Shown here in pieces: positions 7,506 to 17,877 of a stretch of 64,000 nt of DNA (position 1 is the first letter of the stretch; each line of letters starts with the position of its first letter). The DNA is from Blastococcus sp. KM273128. Its GTDB lineage: Bacteria; Actinomycetota; Actinomycetes; Mycobacteriales; Geodermatophilaceae. The translations under genes were made by a program, and so were the position numbers. The stretch covers positions 1-64,000 of the forward strand of contig NZ_SSXA01000026.1 of NCBI RefSeq assembly GCF_021698975.1. The letters are read 5' to 3'. The notes beneath the pieces are model-generated. The model saw nothing but the letters and a program-made list of their open reading frames with translations, was not told the origin of the DNA and did not search any database.

Positions 7506-8581
7506 GACACGTCCACGTCGTCGTCCCGGCGGGCATCGACGAGCCCGCCCGGGTCAGCGGCGGCAACCGGTACGACCGCGAGGTCTGCGACGACCTGCGC
7601 CGGGCCGGGTGGCAGGTCACCGAGATCGCCGCGGACGGGGCGTGGCCGGGACCGGACCCGCCGGCGCTGGCCGCCCTGGCGCGCGCGCTGGACGGAGTGG
7701 CGGACGGCGCACTGGTCCTCGCCGACGGGCTGGTCGCCTCGGCCGCCCGGGCCGTGCTCGAGCCCCGCTCGCGCCGGCTGCGGCTCGTGGTGCTGGTGCA
7801 CATGGTCTTCGGCGGCGACGCCGTCGGGGCCGGCGACGAAGCTGCCGTGCTCGGGGCCGCCCGGGCCGTGGTCACCACCAGCGACTGGACCCGGCGCCGC
7901 CTGCTGGACCGGTACGACCTGCCCGCGGCCGCGGTGCACGTCGCCCACCCCGGCACCCGGCCGGCGCCCGTGAGCCCCCCGTCGGCCGGCGGCGGACGGC
8001 TGCTGTGCGTCGGGACGCTGGCGCCGGTCAAGGGCCAGGACCTGCTGGTCGCCGCCCTCGGTGGCCTCGCCGGGCTCCCCTGGTGGTGCACGCTGGTCGG
8101 CTCGAGGGACCGGTGCCCGCGGTTCACCGCCGCACTGGAGCGCCGGGTCGCGGCCGCCGGGCTCGGCGACCGGGTCCGGATCACCGGCGTCCGCACCGGG
8201 GAGGCGCTGCGTCGCACGTTCCAGGAGGCCGACCTGCTCGTCGTCCCCTCCCGGGCCGAGACCTACGGCATGGTGGTCGCCGAGGCGCTGGCCGCCGGCC
8301 TGCCCGTGCTCGCCACCCGGGTCGGCGGTCTCCCGGAGTCGCTCGGCGGCACCGCGGCGGGCCTCCCGGGGTTCCTCGTGCCGCCGGACGACGACGCGGC
8401 CCTCCGGGCCGCCCTCGCCGCCTGGCTCACCGACCGCGCGCTCCGCGGCCGCCTGCGGGACGCCGCCCTGCTCCGGAGGGCGGAGCTGCCGGGCTGGCCG
8501 GCCACGGGGACGCGCATCCGCAAGGTCCTGTCCGCGGTCGGCGCTGAACCGCCCGCGCCCGCGATCCGTGTCGACCGGTGA
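7502..8581 (+). CDS. GT4-type glycosyltransferase
   Basis: A 359-residue GT-B glycosyltransferase. The N-terminal domain starts '[19 protein letters not shown]', with the Gly-rich loop typical of GT4 enzymes; the C-terminal domain has '[17 protein letters not shown]' near residue 170 and the nucleotide-sugar-binding E-x7-E motif in '[20 protein letters not shown]' near residue 245. Donor and acceptor are unknown. GTG 7502 overlaps the stop of the pterin-synthase-fold gene (GTGA), and 18 nt separate it from the following membrane-protein gene. In the operon it most likely glycosylates the product made by the upstream enzymes. Confidence 0.85.
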   Translation: MRHVHVVVPAGIDEPARVSGGNRYDREVCDDLRRAGWQVTEIAADGAWPGPDPPALAALARALDGVADGALVLADGLVASAARAVLEPRSRRLRLVVLVHMVFGGDAVGAGDEAAVLGAARAVVTTSDWTRRRLLDRYDLPAAAVHVAHPGTRPAPVSPPSAGGGRLLCVGTLAPVKGQDLLVAALGGLAGLPWWCTLVGSRDRCPRFTAALERRVAAAGLGDRVRITGVRTGEALRRTFQEADLLVVPSRAETYGMVVAEALAAGLPVLATRVGGLPESLGGTAAGLPGFLVPPDDDAALRAALAAWLTDRALRGRLRDAALLRRAELPGWPATGTRIRKVLSAVGAEPPAPAIRVDR

Positions 8582-8599
8582 GACGGACGGAGGCCGGGC

Positions 8600-9598
8600 G
8601 TGAGCGGACGCGTGTGGGCGAGGGCACGCGTCCTCGGCGGCGTCCTCGTCCTGGCCGTGCTGGTCTGGCGGCTGGGTGCGGAGCCGTTCCTGGACGGCAT
8701 CCGCGGGCTCGGTCCGGGGGCGCTGGTGGCCGCGGCGGCCATCGGCGCCGGGACGACGGTCTGCTCGGCCTGGCGCTGGCGTGCCGTGGCCGCGGCGCTC
8801 GGGGTCGGACTGCCGATGCGCGCGGCGGTCGCCGCCTACTACCGGGGGCAGCTGCTCAACAGCCTGCTCCCCGGGGGCGTGGTCGGGGACGTCTACCGCG
8901 GCGTGCGGCACGGGGCCGACGTCGGCGACCTCGGCCGGGCACTGCGCGCCGTGGTCTGGGAGCGGGTCGCCGGCCAGGTGGTCCAGGCGACGATGGCGCT
9001 GGCGGTGCTCACGACCTTCCCCTCGCCGCTGCGGGGGTGGGCGCTCGCGGTGGCCGCCGTCGGAGCCGTGGCCGCCGGCGTGCTGCTGCTCACCGGCCGC
9101 GGCCTGGTGCGGCGCGGTCCGGCCCGCCCGGCGCGGGTGGCACGCGCGGTCGCGGCCGAGGTCCGGACGGCGCTGCTGCAGCCCTCGACCTGGCCGCCCG
9201 TGCTGGTCGCGTCCGTCCTCGCGGTGCTCGGCTACCTCGGCACCTTCCTGATCGCCGCGCGCGCGGCGGGCGTGGACGGCCCGCCCTCGCAGCTGCTCCC
9301 GCTGGCCCTCGTCGTCCTGCTGGCCGCCGCCATCCCGGTCAACGTCGGTGGCTGGGGACCGCGGGAGGGCGTGGCGGCGTGGGTCTTCGCGACCGCGGGC
9401 TGGGGCGCCGCTGCCGGCGCGAGCGTCGCCACCGCCTTCGGCGTGCTGGTCCTGGTGTCGGTGCTCCCCGGCGTCGCCGTCCTGGTCGCCGACCGGAGGC
9501 ACCCGTCGCGGCCGCGCCCCACCCCGACGGCGGCGCGCGGGCCGGGGAGCGACCGCGTGCAGGACGAGGTTCGAGAGGACGGAGCACTGCATGGCTGA
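8600..9598 (+). CDS. UPF0104 / lysylphosphatidylglycerol-synthase-type membrane protein
   Basis: A 332-residue integral membrane protein with about seven or eight hydrophobic helices and the UPF0104 hallmarks 'AYYRGQLLNSLLPGGVVGD' near residue 80 and 'IPVNVGGWGPREGVAAW' near residue 240. It corresponds to the flippase-like domain of MprF without the synthase domain. Family members are linked to lipid or glycolipid translocation, so export or flipping of the operon's product is a reasonable inference. GTG 8600 is 18 nt after the glycosyltransferase. The C-terminal 35 residues are hydrophilic and Arg/Pro rich, and the gene overlaps the reductase start by 8 nt. Confidence 0.85.
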   Translation: MSGRVWARARVLGGVLVLAVLVWRLGAEPFLDGIRGLGPGALVAAAAIGAGTTVCSAWRWRAVAAALGVGLPMRAAVAAYYRGQLLNSLLPGGVVGDVYRGVRHGADVGDLGRALRAVVWERVAGQVVQATMALAVLTTFPSPLRGWALAVAAVGAVAAGVLLLTGRGLVRRGPARPARVARAVAAEVRTALLQPSTWPPVLVASVLAVLGYLGTFLIAARAAGVDGPPSQLLPLALVVLLAAAIPVNVGGWGPREGVAAWVFATAGWGAAAGASVATAFGVLVLVSVLPGVAVLVADRRHPSRPRPTPTAARGPGSDRVQDEVREDGALHG

Positions 9599-10310
9599 CC
9601 GGCCCTACACCCTGCTCAGCTGCGGCATGTCGATCGACGGCTACCTGGACGGCACGGACGCCGCCCGGCTGCTGCTGTCCAACGACGCCGACTTCGACCG
9701 GGTCGACGCGGAACGTGCCCGCTGCGACGCGATCCTGGTCGGCGCCGCCACGGTCCGGAACGACAACCCCCGCCTGCTGGTCCGGTCGGCCGCCCGCCGG
9801 GCCGAGCGGGTGGCGCGCGGGCTCCCCGCGTCCCCGGCCAAGGTGACGCTCACCCGTCGGGGGGAGCTCACGCCCTCGGCCGCCTTCTTCACCACGGGGG
9901 ACGCGGAGAAGATCGTCTACTGCCCCACCGGCGCGGCCGGCGACGTCCGGCTCCGGCTCGGCGCGCTCGCGACCGTCGTCGACACGGGGCCGGCAGCGGA
10001 CGTCGACCCGGCTGCCGTGCTCGAGGACCTCTCCGCCCGCGGCGTCGACCGGGTGATGGTCGAGGGCGGCGGGACCGTCCTCACCCAGTTCCTGACCGCC
10101 GACCTGGCCGACGAGCTGCACCTGGTGGTGGCGCCCCTGTTCGTCGGCGACTCCCGCGCGCCGCGGCTGGTCGGTGACGGCTGCTTCCCGTGGCGCGCGC
10201 ACCACCGGGCGGCCCTGGCCGGCGTGCAGCAGATCGGCGACGTGGCGCTGCTCCGCTACGCGCTCTCCGACCGCTTCTGCGCCGAGCACGTGACCGGTGG
10301 GGACCGGTGA
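9591..10310 (+). CDS. RibD C-terminal-type pyrimidine reductase, standalone
   Basis: A 239-residue DHFR-like-fold reductase of the RibD_C family. Motifs: '[11 protein letters not shown]' near the N-terminus, '[20 protein letters not shown]' near residue 45-64 and '[14 protein letters not shown]' near 155, the NADPH-binding strand. In riboflavin synthesis this domain reduces the ribosyl side chain of the aminopyrimidine phosphate to ribityl. The deaminase domain of bifunctional RibD is absent, and so is any other rib gene except ribA. ATG 9591 overlaps the end of the membrane-protein gene by 8 nt; the stop overlaps ribA (GTGA). Coupling of a reductase to GTP cyclohydrolase II fits a ribitylaminopyrimidine-based product (inference). 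Confidence 0.83.
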   Translation: MADRPYTLLSCGMSIDGYLDGTDAARLLLSNDADFDRVDAERARCDAILVGAATVRNDNPRLLVRSAARRAERVARGLPASPAKVTLTRRGELTPSAAFFTTGDAEKIVYCPTGAAGDVRLRLGALATVVDTGPAADVDPAAVLEDLSARGVDRVMVEGGGTVLTQFLTADLADELHLVVAPLFVGDSRAPRLVGDGCFPWRAHHRAALAGVQQIGDVALLRYALSDRFCAEHVTGGDR

Positions 10311-10822
10311 CGGCGCCGCCGCCGGCCGCGCAGATCCGCACCCGGAGCGAGTGCCTGACGGGGGACGTCTTCGGCAGCCAGCGCTGCGACTGCGGGCCCC
10401 AGCTGCGCGAGGCGGTGGAGCGGATCACGGTGACCGGTGGCCACCTCCTCTACCTCCGGCAGGAGGGGCGGGGCATCGGCCTCTACGACAAGCTGGACGC
10501 CTACGCGCTGCAGGACACCGGCCTGGACACCTACGAGGCCAACGTCGCGCTCGGGCACGAGCCGGACGAGCGGGACTACACGGCCGCCGCCCAGATGCTG
10601 CACGCCCTCGGCGTGCCCACGTTGTCGCTCCTCACCAACAACCCGGACAAGGCGGCCCAGCTGTCCCGGCTCGGGCTCACCGTGGCGGAGCGGGTCCCCA
10701 CCGGCGTGCACGTCTCCCCCGCGAACGTCACCTACCTGTCCGCCAAGGCCCGGCGCGGCCACGACGGCCTGCACCGGGCCGCGCTGCTGGCCGACGGCGC
10801 GCCCGAGGTGCCGGCCGGCTGA
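10307..10822 (+). CDS. ribA: GTP cyclohydrolase II, short form
   Basis: A 171-residue GTP cyclohydrolase II, which converts GTP to 2,5-diamino-6-ribosylamino-pyrimidinone phosphate, formate and pyrophosphate. All zinc ligands are present (Cys16, Cys27, Cys29 in 'SECLTGD' and 'QRCDCG'), as are '[10 protein letters not shown]', the catalytic Asp87/Arg89 ('PDERDY') and Tyr66, the equivalent of E. coli Tyr105. The protein lacks the first 40 or so residues of E. coli RibA; no upstream in-frame sequence restores them because the frame overlaps the reductase. GTG 10307 is coupled to the reductase stop. Last gene of the operon, followed by a perfect 40-bp palindrome. A second, full-length RibA elsewhere for riboflavin synthesis is likely. 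Confidence 0.87.
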   Translation: MTAPPPAAQIRTRSECLTGDVFGSQRCDCGPQLREAVERITVTGGHLLYLRQEGRGIGLYDKLDAYALQDTGLDTYEANVALGHEPDERDYTAAAQMLHALGVPTLSLLTNNPDKAAQLSRLGLTVAERVPTGVHVSPANVTYLSAKARRGHDGLHRAALLADGAPEVPAG

Positions 10823-10831
10823 CCGGGATGC

Positions 10832-10871
10832 GACGACGCCCCGCCGACCGATCGGTCGGCGGGGCGTCGTC
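10832..10871. terminator. Bidirectional terminator between ribA and secA
   Basis: A perfect 40-bp palindrome: the 20-nt arm at 10832-10851 is the exact complement of 10852-10871. It starts 10 bp after the ribA stop and ends 17 bp before the secA stop, so one stem can end both convergent transcripts. There is no clear U-tract, as is common in very high-GC actinomycetes. Confidence 0.85.
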
Positions 10872-10888
10872 AGCGGCGCGGGGCCTGC

Positions 10889-13894
<3,006 letters not shown>

Positions 13895-13965
13895 GCCCCC
13901 AGCGTAGGCGGCCCGGCCACGGGTGCGGACGTGGCGACCGCCCGGGGCACCACGCGTCGCATCCG

Positions 13966-13971
13966 TACGCT
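13966..13971 (+). promoter_or_regulatory. -10 box of a leaderless promoter (PPOX gene)
   Basis: TACGCT ends 6 nt before the ATG at 13978, too close for a ribosome binding site; the mRNA probably starts at or next to the start codon. No clear -35 was found. Confidence 0.55.
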
Positions 13972-13977
13972 GCAGCG

Positions 13978-14370
13978 ATGGCTCGCGATCCGTCCGACCC
14001 GGGCGCCGGACTGCTGGAGTTCCTCACCGAGCGGCACCTCGCGACGCTGACCACGCTGCGTCCCGACGGCACGCCGCACGTCGTGCCGGTCGGCGTCACC
14101 TACGACGCGGCCACGCGCACCGCCCGGGTGATCACCTCGGGCACCTCCGCCAAGGTCCGGCACGTCCGCGCGGGGCAGGCGCGGGTCGCCGTCTGCCAGG
14201 TCGACGGGCGGCGCTGGGCCACGCTGGAGGGGGCGGCGGTGGTGCGCGACGACGCCGCGGCGGTGGCCGACGCCGTCGATCGGTACGCGCAGCGGTACCG
14301 CCAGCCGCGGCAGAACCCGGCCCGCGTGGTCATCGAGATCTCGGTGGACCGCATCCTCGGCAACGCCTGA
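13978..14370 (+). CDS. PPOX-class F420-dependent enzyme
   Basis: A 130-residue split-barrel flavin/deazaflavin-binding protein of the pyridoxamine-oxidase-like superfamily. The N-terminal '[19 protein letters not shown]' and '[11 protein letters not shown]', with '[16 protein letters not shown]' around residue 57 and '[10 protein letters not shown]' near 82, match the Rv1155-like F420-binding group. The usual role is F420H2-dependent reduction or F420 binding; the substrate is unknown. The presence of fbiA and fbiB at 38.9-41 kb shows that the cell makes F420, which supports the assignment. It is divergent from secA with an 83-bp gap and convergent with hpf. Confidence 0.83.
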   Translation: MARDPSDPGAGLLEFLTERHLATLTTLRPDGTPHVVPVGVTYDAATRTARVITSGTSAKVRHVRAGQARVAVCQVDGRRWATLEGAAVVRDDAAAVADAVDRYAQRYRQPRQNPARVVIEISVDRILGNA

Positions 14371-14388
14371 GCGGACGCCCCGCCCGGG

Positions 14389-15081
14389 TCAGGCGTTCGC
14401 CGGTTGCGCGGCCGCGGCCGGCGCGGACGCCGGGGCGCTGCCGTCCTGCGACACGGGAGCGAGCCGGATGAGGCCGTAGTCGTAGGCGTGCCGGCGGTAG
14501 ACCACCGTCGGCTGGCCGGTGTCGGCGCACTGGAACAGGAAGAAGTCGTGGCCGACCAGCTCCATCTCGTGGAGCGCCTGGTCGACGGTCATCGGCGTCG
14601 CCGGGTGGTGCTTCTCCCGGACGATCTGCCCGGGCAGGTGCTCGTCGAGGTCGGTGACGTGCGGCCCCGAGGCCAGCTCGCGGTCGAGCTCGAGCTGCTG
14701 CTCGATGGTCAGCTCGGGGCGGCCGGGGTCCAGCGCGGCACCGGTCAGGCGCACGCTGTCGGGTGTCCGGCGGCCGTGGTGCACCCGGCGGCGGTCCGCC
14801 GCCCGGCGCAGCCGGTTGTCCAGCTTCCCGCTGGCCAGGTCGAGCGCCGCGTAGAAGTCCGGGCCCGCGGCCTCGGCGCGGACCACCGGACCCTTGCCGC
14901 GCAGGGTGATCTCCACGCGCTGGCAGCTGGCCGACTGGCGGGGGTTCTTCTCGTGGAAGAGCTCGACGTCGATGCGGGACAGCTTGGCGTCGAAGCGCTC
15001 CAGCTGCCCGACCTTGTCCTCGACGTGCTGGCGGTAGTGCTCGGGGACTTCGACGTTGCGACCACGGACCACGATCTCCAT
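14389..15081 (-). CDS. hpf: Ribosome hibernation promotion factor, long form
   Basis: A 230-residue HPF-long protein. The N-terminal S30AE domain (residues 1-100, starting 'MEIVVRGRNVEVPEHYRQHV') binds the 30S decoding region; the C-terminal domain ('IVREKHHPATPMTVDQAL' then 'HDFFLFQCADTGQPTVVYRR') mediates 70S dimerisation. The final 20 residues are an Ala/Pro/Ser-rich tail. ATG 15081 has a GGGAGG ribosome site, and a TAGCGT -10-like box lies about 38 nt upstream (15119-15124), so unlike many genes here it is probably leadered. The next gene upstream on the same strand is comF, the same order as in mycobacteria. Confidence 0.95.
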   Translation of the reverse strand: MEIVVRGRNVEVPEHYRQHVEDKVGQLERFDAKLSRIDVELFHEKNPRQSASCQRVEITLRGKGPVVRAEAAGPDFYAALDLASGKLDNRLRRAADRRRVHHGRRTPDSVRLTGAALDPGRPELTIEQQLELDRELASGPHVTDLDEHLPGQIVREKHHPATPMTVDQALHEMELVGHDFFLFQCADTGQPTVVYRRHAYDYGLIRLAPVSQDGSAPASAPAAAAQPANA

Positions 15082-15121
15082 GAGACCTCCCGGTTGGGGA
15101 CGGGTTTCGGTCGCTTCGACG

Positions 15122-15886
15122 CTAGTCGCTCCCCCGGGTCGGCGACAGTCGATCGAGGTCGCCGTGGAGGGGCGCCAGGGGCGGTCCGGCCGGCGCCCGC
15201 GGGGTGGCCGCGACGACCGCCGCGACCACCGGACCGGCCGCCCCGGGGAGGGCTTGGAGCACCCGCGCCGCCTCGGTCAGCGTGGCCCCGGTGGTGACGA
15301 CGTCGTCGACCAGCACGACCAGGGCGCCGGCGGGCCGGACGGGGCCGGCGACCTCGAACGTGCCGGTCAGGTTGGCCCGCCGCTCGCCGGCGGACAGCCC
15401 GGAGGAGTCGCGGACGCGGCCCCGGCGGCGCAGCACCCGCCCCTCGGCGGCGACCACCCCGGCCGCCCGCAGCTCGGCCACCGCGTGCCGGGTCAGCTCC
15501 CGCACGTGGTCCCGGCCGCGGGACCGGAGGGCGGCCCGGGACGCGGGGACCGGCACGAGCAGCAGCGGCGGCTCCCCGTCGACGCCCAGCCGGACGGCGG
15601 CGACGGCGAGTGCCAGCGCGGTGCCCAGCGGCGCGGCGAGCTCCGCCCGCCCCTGCTCCTTGAAGGCGTTGACCACGGGGCGCACCGGGCCGGCGTAGGC
15701 CGCGGCGGCGACCGTCGGCGGGAAGCCCGCCGGGAACCGCCGGGGCGACGCGAGGTGCGGCGTCGCCAGCAGCCGGGCGCAGCGGGGGCACAGCACCACC
15801 TGGGGCTCCCCGCACCCGGCGCAGCAGCGCGGCAGCACCAGGTCGGCCAGCGCCGACGGCACCCCGGCGATCGCGCTGAGCATCAC
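15122..15886 (-). CDS. ComF family phosphoribosyltransferase-like protein
   Basis: A 254-residue ComF-type protein. The N-terminus has a zinc ribbon ('CCAGCGEPQVVLCPRC', four useful cysteines near residues 21-36), then a type I phosphoribosyltransferase domain with the PRPP loop 'LVVLVDDVVTTGATL' near residue 190. In transformable bacteria ComFC helps DNA uptake or processing; in actinomycetes its role is unclear. The start is GTG 15886 or ATG 15883; a TAAGCT -10 box at 15890-15895 makes the ATG (6 nt spacing) the better leaderless start. The upstream repeat element begins right beside this promoter. Confidence 0.88.
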   Translation of the reverse strand: MMLSAIAGVPSALADLVLPRCCAGCGEPQVVLCPRCARLLATPHLASPRRFPAGFPPTVAAAAYAGPVRPVVNAFKEQGRAELAAPLGTALALAVAAVRLGVDGEPPLLLVPVPASRAALRSRGRDHVRELTRHAVAELRAAGVVAAEGRVLRRRGRVRDSSGLSAGERRANLTGTFEVAGPVRPAGALVVLVDDVVTTGATLTEAARVLQALPGAAGPVVAAVVAATPRAPAGPPLAPLHGDLDRLSPTRGSD

Positions 15887-15889
15887 GGC

Positions 15890-15895
15890 AGCTTA
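15890..15895 (-). promoter_or_regulatory. -10 box of comF, adjoining a repeat element
   Basis: TAAGCT on the minus strand, 6 nt before ATG 15883. Any -35 contact would fall within repeat copy A (15897-15949). Confidence 0.45.
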
Positions 15896-15896
15896 T

Positions 15897-15949
15897 GGCC
15901 CCGTCCAGAGGCTCGGGCCGAGCTCGCGAGGCCTGAGGAGGACGGGGCC
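15897..15949 (-). repeat. Covarying double-stem intergenic element, copy A
   Basis: The outer 10-bp stem is perfect (15897-15906 with 15940-15949). The inner 8-bp stem (15912-15919 with 15930-15937) has one G-U pair; the loop GAGCTCGCGA is at 15920-15929. Oriented as if downstream of lpqB, but 200 bp from its stop; it abuts the comF -10 box. Confidence 0.8.
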
Positions 15950-16149
15950 TCCTCCTGTGGACGGCGCCCGGCCCAGGTGCCTGCGGGTCGACCCGCTCGA
16001 CCGACCGTCGAGCCGCGCCCTGGTGCGGCCTGTCGGTCGGTGGAGCGGCTCGACCTCGCCACCGTGCGCACCGGCCGACCCCGACGCGGTCTCCAGCGTG
16101 GTGCGCTCGATGTCATCGGAGCCCTCTCGGAGCCCTCTGGCTGCCGACC
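15950..16149. other. Gene-free structured stretch between comF and lpqB
   Basis: No plausible gene. Contains long-range inverted repeats: GTCGAGCCGC (16008-16017) with GCGGCTCGAC (16043-16052), enclosing shorter CGGTCGG-type complements, and a tandem CGGAGCCCTCT pair around 16117-16139. It lies 3' of lpqB and could hold its terminator or remnants of further repeat elements. Confidence 0.5.
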
Positions 16150-17877
16150 TCAGCTCGGGTAGAAGGGCGCCGTCCCGGGCAGCGGCTCGGCGCCGCGGAC
16201 GAGGGTCACCCACCGGCCGCCGGAGAGCTGCCAGATGGTGGCGCCGGCGCTCACCAGCGCCTGCCGCGACGGGGCGACCGCCAGCGCGGTCGGCTGGCTG
16301 GGCAGGCCGGACGTGGAGACCGGGGCCAGCCCCCACCCGTCGACGCCGACCGTGTACGGGACGATCCGTTCCTCCCCGGCGTCGCCCGCGAGCACCATGA
16401 GGCTGCCGCTGTCGCGCCAGCCGACGTCGATCACCCCGGACAGGGTGGGCGCCACGTCGCGCAGGTCGCGCAGCACGACCGCGCCGTCGTCCGCGGCCCG
16501 GACCACGGTGCCGACGTGCACCCGGCGGCCCAGGGAGCCGTCGACCACCACGGCGGCGCGGACGCCGTCGGGCGAGAGCTGCAGCACCTCGGCGCGCCCC
16601 AGCCCCGGGAGGGTGGGGGCGGCCACCGGCTGCGGCGGCCCCCCGGCCGGGACCCGCACGACCTCGGCGCCGTCCCGCACCACCCACGCCTCGGTGCGGG
16701 TGGCCGCGACGGTGGGCGCGCTGATCGAGCCCCCGCTGAGCACGGGGGCCAGCTCCCCGTCGTAGGGACCGGCGAGCAGGGTGGCCCCCGTCTCGTCCGT
16801 GCGGACGCCGACGAGGAAGGACAGCTGCCCACCGGCCGCCGCGACGGCGGCGCTGTCCAGCTGGTAGCGGCCGTCACCGGCCGGGCCGGGCACCGGGTCG
16901 CCGCGCGGGACGGTCTCCACGGCCCCGGCGTCGACGTAGTGGCCGACCCCGTCGACCGGGACCGCGTCCGGGTCGAAGGAGGCCCAGTCCTCGATGGTCT
17001 GCTGCCGCGGCACGCCGTTGGGGGTGACCGGCTCCCCGTCGAGCAGGACGACGACGTTGACGATCCGCGGCCGCACCAGCTGCTGCAGGCTCCAGACCAG
17101 CTGCGCGGAGACCTCGGCGAGCAGCGGGGCGGGCTCCGCCGGCAGGCCGCTGAGCTCCACCGTGGCGGTCTGCCCCTCGACGGTGACCGAGGAGGTCAGC
17201 TCCACGCCGCTCAGCGGGTTGACGACGCCGGCGGCCAGCGCCGCGGACGGCCCGGTGATCAGCCGCTCCACCAGCGCGGTGGGCTGGGACTCGCCGCGGA
17301 TGAGGTAGCGCGGGTCGGGCACCACGCGCGAGTAGGTCGGGTCGAGGAAGTAGGCGTCCACCGGGTCGTAGAGCCGCCGGAAGTCCGGCTCGAGCATGAT
17401 CAGCCCGTCGGGCGGGTTGGTGATCCGCCACTCCCCGTCGACCTGCTCCAGCGTGAAGTCCCGCGTGAAGACGCCGCGGTCGGCGACCGTGAACACCCCG
17501 CGGGGGTCGACGGTGCCGATCAGGTTGGCGGTCACGGTGACCGCGCCGTCGTCCGTCGTCACCACGGCGTAGTCGCTGCCGATGACGCTGATCCCGCTGT
17601 CGTCCTGCCAGGTCTCGGCCGGGCCGGGCGCGAGGTACTGCCGGGCCACCGGGTGGCGCCGGACGGTGCTGGCCGCGGCGTCGATGAACTGGCGCACGAT
17701 CTCCTCGGCGCTGGCTCCCGGCACCGGGGCGACCGGCTCGATGCCGACGGCCTCGGGCACCCGGGCCGGCGCCTGGGTGATCAGCACCGTGGCCGAGTCG
17801 GTCGGCACGGTGGAGCAGGAGGCCAGGGTCAGCACCGCCGTCAGCAGCGCCAGGACGACCGTGGCACGCCGGGTCAC
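16150..17877 (-). CDS. lpqB: Lipoprotein LpqB, MtrAB accessory factor
   Basis: A 575-residue secreted lipoprotein. A signal peptide with lipobox 'LASC' (Cys21) anchors it to the outer face of the membrane. A GerMN domain lies around residues 170-310 ('LIRGESQPTALVERLITGP') and a beta-propeller-like C-terminal domain follows. In mycobacteria LpqB interacts with the sensor kinase MtrB and modulates MtrA activity. GTG 17877 overlaps the mtrB stop codon (GTGA), fixing the start and showing coupling. The mtrA-mtrB-lpqB order is the classical actinobacterial operon. Confidence 0.95.
   Translation of the reverse strand: MTRRATVVLALLTAVLTLASCSTVPTDSATVLITQAPARVPEAVGIEPVAPVPGASAEEIVRQFIDAAASTVRRHPVARQYLAPGPAETWQDDSGISVIGSDYAVVTTDDGAVTVTANLIGTVDPRGVFTVADRGVFTRDFTLEQVDGEWRITNPPDGLIMLEPDFRRLYDPVDAYFLDPTYSRVVPDPRYLIRGESQPTALVERLITGPSAALAAGVVNPLSGVELTSSVTVEGQTATVELSGLPAEPAPLLAEVSAQLVWSLQQLVRPRIVNVVVLLDGEPVTPNGVPRQQTIEDWASFDPDAVPVDGVGHYVDAGAVETVPRGDPVPGPAGDGRYQLDSAAVAAAGGQLSFLVGVRTDETGATLLAGPYDGELAPVLSGGSISAPTVAATRTEAWVVRDGAEVVRVPAGGPPQPVAAPTLPGLGRAEVLQLSPDGVRAAVVVDGSLGRRVHVGTVVRAADDGAVVLRDLRDVAPTLSGVIDVGWRDSGSLMVLAGDAGEERIVPYTVGVDGWGLAPVSTSGLPSQPTALAVAPSRQALVSAGATIWQLSGGRWVTLVRGAEPLPGTAPFYPS

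Noticed and set aside
10307..10822. Streptomyces SCO6655-type GTP cyclohydrolase with Tyr-to-Met switch
   Set aside because: The decisive position is Tyr66 in 'KLDAYALQ', as in canonical enzymes, so a formylated product is not predicted.
1976..10822. Toxoflavin-like biosynthetic cluster
   Set aside because: A methyltransferase, GCH II and a sulfatase-like domain are shared in broad terms, but the ToxC/ToxD-like proteins and a deaminase are missing and the membrane/lipid enzymes do not fit.
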